Shown here: positions 5,877 to 8,791 of the stretch, piece after piece
How the letters are laid out: each line of letters starts with the position of its first letter
How positions within the stretch are numbered: position 1 is the first letter of the stretch
Origin: Pseudomonadota bacterium
Lineage (GTDB): Bacteria > Pseudomonadota > Gammaproteobacteria > Halothiobacillales > Halothiobacillaceae
Length of the DNA stretch: 8,791 nucleotides
NCBI GenBank assembly: GCA_021795795.1
Contig: JAJYPA010000329.1
Location: forward strand, 1-8,791
Direction: 5' to 3'
The notes under the pieces: generated by a model
What the model was told of the DNA's origin: nothing
Seen by the model: only the letters and a program-made list of their open reading frames with translations
Database searches by the model: none
Translations under genes and position numbers: made by a program

Positions 5877-6614
5877 TCATCGTCTTGGCTCAAGAATTGC
5901 GAGCAGAGAAACGCCAAAAGGTATATGAAAACGACTGACGGCAAACCTTTCCGCTGCAAAAATCCATGTCAGCGCGCGATTGATTGCGGTTGGTGGAATT
6001 TCTGCGCCTATGGGGCGCTTCCCCCCAACAAGCTTCTCCATAATGCGGGTGCCCGCCGCAATAGGAAAAAGCAGAAAGTTAAAATATGTTAACTTTCGAA
6101 TTCCTAACTCTGCGGCGTCCGCAGCGATTCTCAAATTCGATGCATTATATCGACGCTTGTGGTGTAAAAATTCATCATGCATACCCCACAACCACTGGTA
6201 TGCCGGCACTGTCAGAATGATGCGCCCATCTTCGGTGAGTAATTTTGCGGCCTCCCTCAACGTTTCCGTTTCCAAATCTATATGTTCCAACACATCAAAC
6301 ATGCAAATGAGGTCAAAGGTTCGTTTGGAAAAGGTAGATAAGTCGGGGCAGGTACCTTGTCGTAAGTCATAGCGGTTCTTCGAATACGTTTTTGCCGTGG
6401 CCAATGCATTATTATTCATTTCCATGCCGCTCACGTTTCCAAACTGACTGAGCATTTCCAAATTACCACCCGTACCACAGCCAATTTCCAGGATCGAGGC
6501 ATTCGGTCTAAGATCCATTTCTGAAATAATATGCGAAATAATTTCACGTCTACCCTTGAACCACCAATGAACGGCCTCGGTACGGGACATAATGACGTAG
6601 GCTTCAGGGTTCAT
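5877..6614 (-). CDS. Class I SAM-dependent methyltransferase, polysaccharide-locus type
   Basis: The protein has 245 residues. Motif I is ILEIGCGTGG (41-50), the SAM-binding glycine loop; DVLEHI (107-112) is the typical motif after strand 4, followed by RIILTVPAY (131-139). The N-terminal HWWFKGRREII and the aromatic, hydrophobic C-terminal part (YFNFLLFPIAAG, 177-188) resemble methyltransferases common in O-antigen and exopolysaccharide clusters, which methylate a sugar or lipid-linked intermediate. The substrate cannot be read from sequence. The start at ATG 6614 has AAGGA five bases upstream, which decides it over an open frame extending to 6758. Codon use is clearly more AT-rich than the GC-rich genes on both sides, suggesting acquisition. 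It overlaps by four bases the end of the frame that remains open from the truncated CxxCG gene. Confidence 0.85.
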   Translation of the reverse strand: MNPEAYVIMSRTEAVHWWFKGRREIISHIISEMDLRPNASILEIGCGTGGNLEMLSQFGNVSGMEMNNNALATAKTYSKNRYDLRQGTCPDLSTFSKRTFDLICMFDVLEHIDLETETLREAAKLLTEDGRIILTVPAYQWLWGMHDEFLHHKRRYNASNLRIAADAAELGIRKLTYFNFLLFPIAAGTRIMEKLVGGKRPIGAEIPPTAINRALTWIFAAERFAVSRFHIPFGVSLLAILEPRR

Positions 6615-6943
6615 GCTGATCCTTTTAGTGACGACGTGTGCAGAAAGCGAGCAGGCTGGCCGTTGCGGAAATGTGTGGCGAATGAGTGTTGCTCGAGCCA
6701 GTCGGGCGAATAGTTGTGGTCGTAAATCAAGGCGCGATAGGCGCCGCACACCGCGCAAAACGCCAGCAACCGCGTCTCAGCCTGAGCGGGCAGCGCTTGC
6801 GCCAACTGTTGTTCCAGTACACGTCGCGCCGCAAAACGCCCCCCTTCGCGCGCCCATAGCGCACGAAAATCTTCTTGGCAGGTCAATTCCGCCTGCCTTG
6901 TGGCAGGCGGTGCGTCATCCAGATAGAGCAGACCTTGTGGCAC
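6611..6943 (-). pseudogene. 5' part of an unrecognised gene with a CxxCG motif, apparently truncated
   Basis: The frame starts at GTG 6943 with AGGGGG five or six bases upstream and encodes 110 residues: MPQGLLYLDD, an Ala/Arg-rich helical stretch, then FCAVCGAYRALIYDHNYSPD. A CxxCG followed by a strand and Asp-Tyr is seen at the start of some methyltransferases with an N-terminal zinc-binding domain. The HFRNGQPARFL stretch near 95-105 loosely recalls the NRQRA element that follows the second Cys pair in them, but that second pair is missing here. The last residues (TSSLKGSA) come from the ribosome-binding region of the AT-rich methyltransferase gene, so the native gene seems to end at about 6640. 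It follows the lipoprotein gene by 46 bp in the same direction. The product may be a non-functional remnant. Confidence 0.45.
6889..6910. repeat. Perfect 9-bp hairpin
   Basis: CCGCCTGCC, loop TTGT, GGCAGGCGG. It is a very stable GC-rich stem inside the start of the truncated CxxCG gene, 33-54 bases after its GTG. There is no T-run on either side, so it is not an intrinsic terminator; it could slow translation or be a short interspersed palindrome. Confidence 0.7.
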
Positions 6944-6989
6944 GCGTCCCCCTGCAAACCAACCTGCGGCGCTGTGGTTATCGATCAGA

Positions 6990-7415
6990 TCAAGATTTGC
7001 ACGCCGGCCCCTGCACCGTCACCGTTCCCAGCACTTTGCCGCTGGCGGCGTCCTTGGCAGTGAAGGTCGTGCCGGGGCGTGTCCAGGGTCCGGTCGATGC
7101 ACTGCCTACGGCGCCGCCGGCGGCAAACAATTTTTCATCAGCAGCCGAGCCCACATAAATCTGGACGCTGTTGACGCCCGCATCGCCACTGGCATTCCAG
7201 CTTACTTTGGCTACAGAGGCCGGATCGCAGGCCGCCATGCTGCTGGGTACGACGCTGATCACGCTGGCTTGCTGCGGTTGCGCTGACGCGCTGGCCGTGG
7301 ATGTCGCTGCGGCGCTGGTGGATGCGGCATCGTTGTTGCTGGGCTGTTGATGGCAGGCAGCCAACAAGAGTACGGCGGGGATGATTGCGATGAGTTTCGA
7401 ATTGATGCGCTTCAT
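6990..7415 (-). CDS. Small secreted lipoprotein with Ser/Ala/Thr linker
   Basis: This 141-residue product has a clear lipoprotein signal peptide: MKRINSK, a hydrophobic core and the lipobox LAAC with Cys21 as the lipidated residue. A low-complexity linker rich in Ser, Ala, Thr and Gln (about 22-52) leads to a compact beta-rich domain (53-141). That domain contains DPASVAKVSWNAS, VNSVQIYVG, EKLFAAGGAVGSASTGPW, PGTTF and GKVLGTVTV. Cys63 and Cys139 could form a disulphide bracketing it. The layout fits a lipoprotein with an immunoglobulin-like or carbohydrate-facing domain; I cannot name the family. ATG 7415 has GAGG about nine bases upstream. It follows hddC by 19 bp in the same direction, so it is probably cotranscribed with the heptose genes and may act at the cell surface with their product. 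Confidence 0.75.
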   Translation of the reverse strand: MKRINSKLIAIIPAVLLLAACHQQPSNNDAASTSAAATSTASASAQPQQASVISVVPSSMAACDPASVAKVSWNASGDAGVNSVQIYVGSAADEKLFAAGGAVGSASTGPWTRPGTTFTAKDAASGKVLGTVTVQGPACKS

Positions 7416-7434
7416 GGAAAAAGACCTCGTTGGC

Positions 7435-8169
7435 TCAGAGAGTTGATTGAACAAAATTGCGGCTTGGCGGACTGGCTGGTGAAGCGAAATGCCAGGTCTG
7501 TGCACGTTGAAAATCCTCGGGCACGCCGATGTCGATGAACGCATCGGTTGCGGTGCAGGCGTGCAATGTGCCTTGCTGGGCGGCCGCGCGCAGCACGCTA
7601 TCCTCAAACGAGTACACCTGTGTCGCGGCCGGCATCGACAGGCTGCGCGGCACCCAGTAGACCCCCGCATTGATCCAGCCTGGGCCAGTGCCACCTTTCT
7701 CGCTGAATCCGGTGACGCGCTCATTGGCGATATGCACGGCGCCGTAGCGGCTGACATCGGGCACCTGCGCTAGCGCCATGCCCAAGCCGGCATGCTGGAC
7801 GCGCATCGCCGTGGCAAAGTGCGCGTAGTCGAGTTCAAGGTAAGTGTCGCCATTGAGCACGAAGGTGTCCTCGCCCTCGATTAAACGCCGCGCCTGGACG
7901 ATGGCGCCGCCAGTGCCCAGCGGGGTCGATTCGACCGCGTAGTCGATGCGCATGCCTTGCCAGCGCTCACCGATGACCGCATGCACCATCTCGGCCTTGT
8001 AGCCAGTGGCCAGAACGATGCGACGCATGCCCTGTTGCGCCAGCAGATCCAGCAGCCAAATGAGAAACGGCCGCCCCTGCACGGGTGCCAAAGGCTTGGG
8101 CACCCCACCGATCACGCCGCGCAGGCGCGTGCCGAGGCCACCCGCGAGGATGATCGCCGTGTCGGTCAT
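7435..8169 (-). CDS. hddC: D-glycero-alpha-D-manno-heptose 1-phosphate guanylyltransferase-like nucleotidyltransferase
   Basis: This cytoplasmic enzyme likely joins GTP and heptose 1-phosphate to give GDP-heptose. Residues 5-30 hold the nucleotidyltransferase signature ([14 protein letters not shown], then PKPLAPV). LATGYK (53-58), [14 protein letters not shown] (77-90), [11 protein letters not shown] (104-114) and the C-terminal [10 protein letters not shown] (211-220) follow, the order seen in HddC and related sugar-1-phosphate nucleotidyltransferases. At 244 residues it is slightly longer than usual, with a tail of about 20 extra residues. The start ATG 8169 overlaps the stop of the upstream isomerase gene as ATGA, indicating translational coupling. 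The adjacent gmhA makes the heptose assignment better than mannose- or glucose-1-phosphate guanylyltransferase, but substrate choice is inferred from context. Confidence 0.85.
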   Translation of the reverse strand: MTDTAIILAGGLGTRLRGVIGGVPKPLAPVQGRPFLIWLLDLLAQQGMRRIVLATGYKAEMVHAVIGERWQGMRIDYAVESTPLGTGGAIVQARRLIEGEDTFVLNGDTYLELDYAHFATAMRVQHAGLGMALAQVPDVSRYGAVHIANERVTGFSEKGGTGPGWINAGVYWVPRSLSMPAATQVYSFEDSVLRAAAQQGTLHACTATDAFIDIGVPEDFQRAQTWHFASPASPPSRNFVQSTL

Positions 8170-8762
8170 CGGTCCTGCCCGAACATCTCGTGCTCGATCA
8201 GGCCGCACAGCAAGTGGCCGAGGAATTCATGGCCTTCCTGGATGCGCGGCGTTTCACTCGCAGGTACTTTGAAGCACAAGTCGCACTGCTCAGCCATCGC
8301 GCCACCCGATTGGCCGGTAAAGCCGATCGTCTTGACGCCGCGCGCACGCGCAGCCTCGATGGCGCGCAAGATGTTTTTCGAGTTACCCGAGGTCGAGATC
8401 GCGAAGAACACGTCGCCGGCATGGGCCAGTGCCTCGATCTGGCGCGCGAATACGTAGTCGTAGCCGTAATCGTTGCCGATGGCAGTGAGGATGCTGGTGT
8501 CGGTCGTCAGGGCGATGGCGGGCAGCCCTGGGCGGTCGAAATAGAAGCGGCTGACCAGTTCACCCGCCCAGTGCTGCGCGTCGGCGGCGCTGCCGCCATT
8601 GCCGGCAAACAGCAGCTTGTTGCCGGCGCGCAGCGCGGCCACGGCAACAACCACCGCATCGGCCACTTGCGCGCGCAGCACGGTGTCCTGTGCCATGTAT
8701 TGCAGCACACCCAGCGACTTGTCGAACTCGGCGCCAATGCGCACACTCAGGGAACTCGCCAC
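8166..8762 (-). CDS. gmhA: Phosphoheptose (sedoheptulose 7-phosphate) isomerase
   Basis: This SIS-domain enzyme has 198 residues and converts sedoheptulose 7-phosphate to D-glycero-D-manno-heptose 7-phosphate, the first step to activated heptose for LPS, capsule or S-layer glycans. Visible features are [17 protein letters not shown] (54-70), LTAIGND (92-98), the phosphate-binding STSGNSKN (123-130) and [18 protein letters not shown] (173-190). The E. coli metal and catalytic ligands (His61, Glu65, Gln172, His180) correspond to His64, Glu68, Gln175 and His183, all present. The GTG start at 8762 has GGAG seven bases upstream. The frame stays open to the window edge, so an upstream start cannot be excluded. 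Its stop overlaps the hddC start by four bases. The two form a unit for GDP-heptose, with the kinase and phosphatase genes expected elsewhere. Confidence 0.9.
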   Translation of the reverse strand: MASSLSVRIGAEFDKSLGVLQYMAQDTVLRAQVADAVVVAVAALRAGNKLLFAGNGGSAADAQHWAGELVSRFYFDRPGLPAIALTTDTSILTAIGNDYGYDYVFARQIEALAHAGDVFFAISTSGNSKNILRAIEAARARGVKTIGFTGQSGGAMAEQCDLCFKVPASETPRIQEGHEFLGHLLCGLIEHEMFGQDR

Positions 8763-8791
8763 GACATCGCTCCGCGTTGGGTGAAGTGGAA

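Noticed and set aside
6615..6758. N-terminal extension of the methyltransferase up to 6758
   Set aside because: The AAGGA site and the family-like start at 6614 are convincing, and the extension overlaps the CxxCG frame with basic, low-quality sequence.
6889..6910. Intrinsic terminator
   Set aside because: The stem is strong but there is no T-run on either strand and it lies inside an open frame.
1..8791. CRISPR array, tRNA, rRNA or phage integrase
   Set aside because: No regularly spaced repeats, tRNA-like fold, rRNA sequence or tyrosine/serine recombinase motif was seen on either strand.

Overview
The window looks like an accessory, insertion-sequence-riddled part of a surface-polysaccharide (LPS/O-antigen or capsule) locus from a GC-rich proteobacterium. 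The IS types, GC-rich codon use and lipoprotein style suggest a Xanthomonadaceae-like gammaproteobacterium, but this is inference and a betaproteobacterium is not excluded. Nearly all genuine genes read on the minus strand, so the biological order runs from the right end of the window to the left.

Right part (about 8791-6640, GC-rich, looks native): gmhA (sedoheptulose-7-phosphate isomerase) overlaps hddC (heptose-1-phosphate guanylyltransferase) by an ATGA junction. A small secreted lipoprotein follows, then the 5' part of a gene with a CxxCG motif that appears cut off. The two sugar genes belong to the GDP-D-glycero-alpha-D-manno-heptose pathway; the kinase and phosphatase steps are not in the window.

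Middle part (about 6614-5375): an AT-richer class I SAM-dependent methyltransferase with its own ribosome-binding site lies between the truncated CxxCG gene and the 3' remnant of another GC-rich gene. That remnant is interrupted by a 124-bp MITE-like element with terminal inverted repeats and a perfect 8-bp target duplication (GTTCATTC).

IS30 remnant (about 5330-4945): truncated at both ends, frameshifted, and directly abutting the next cluster.

Glycosylation island (4908-1938): gtrB (undecaprenyl-phosphate glycosyltransferase), gtrA (small flippase-like membrane protein) and a very AT-rich polytopic protein that fits the serotype-specific transferase slot. By analogy with phage and bacterial gtr systems the three would build a lipid-linked sugar, flip it and attach it to a periplasmic polysaccharide. 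A 39-bp imperfect inverted repeat links the gtrA-gtrC gap with the broken gene at 5375-5845.

Left part (1920-1): a complete-looking ISL3 element (574-1920) with 26-bp inverted repeats but no target duplication, a small lipoprotein gene whose 5' end is lost at that element, an IS110-family remnant (leader plus about 33 codons) with a strongly foldable 5' leader, and at the extreme left edge 16 codons of an apparent alpha/beta-hydrolase gene cut off at the IS110 leader. Overall the region reads as repeated replacement of polysaccharide-modification genes, with mobile elements marking the joints.
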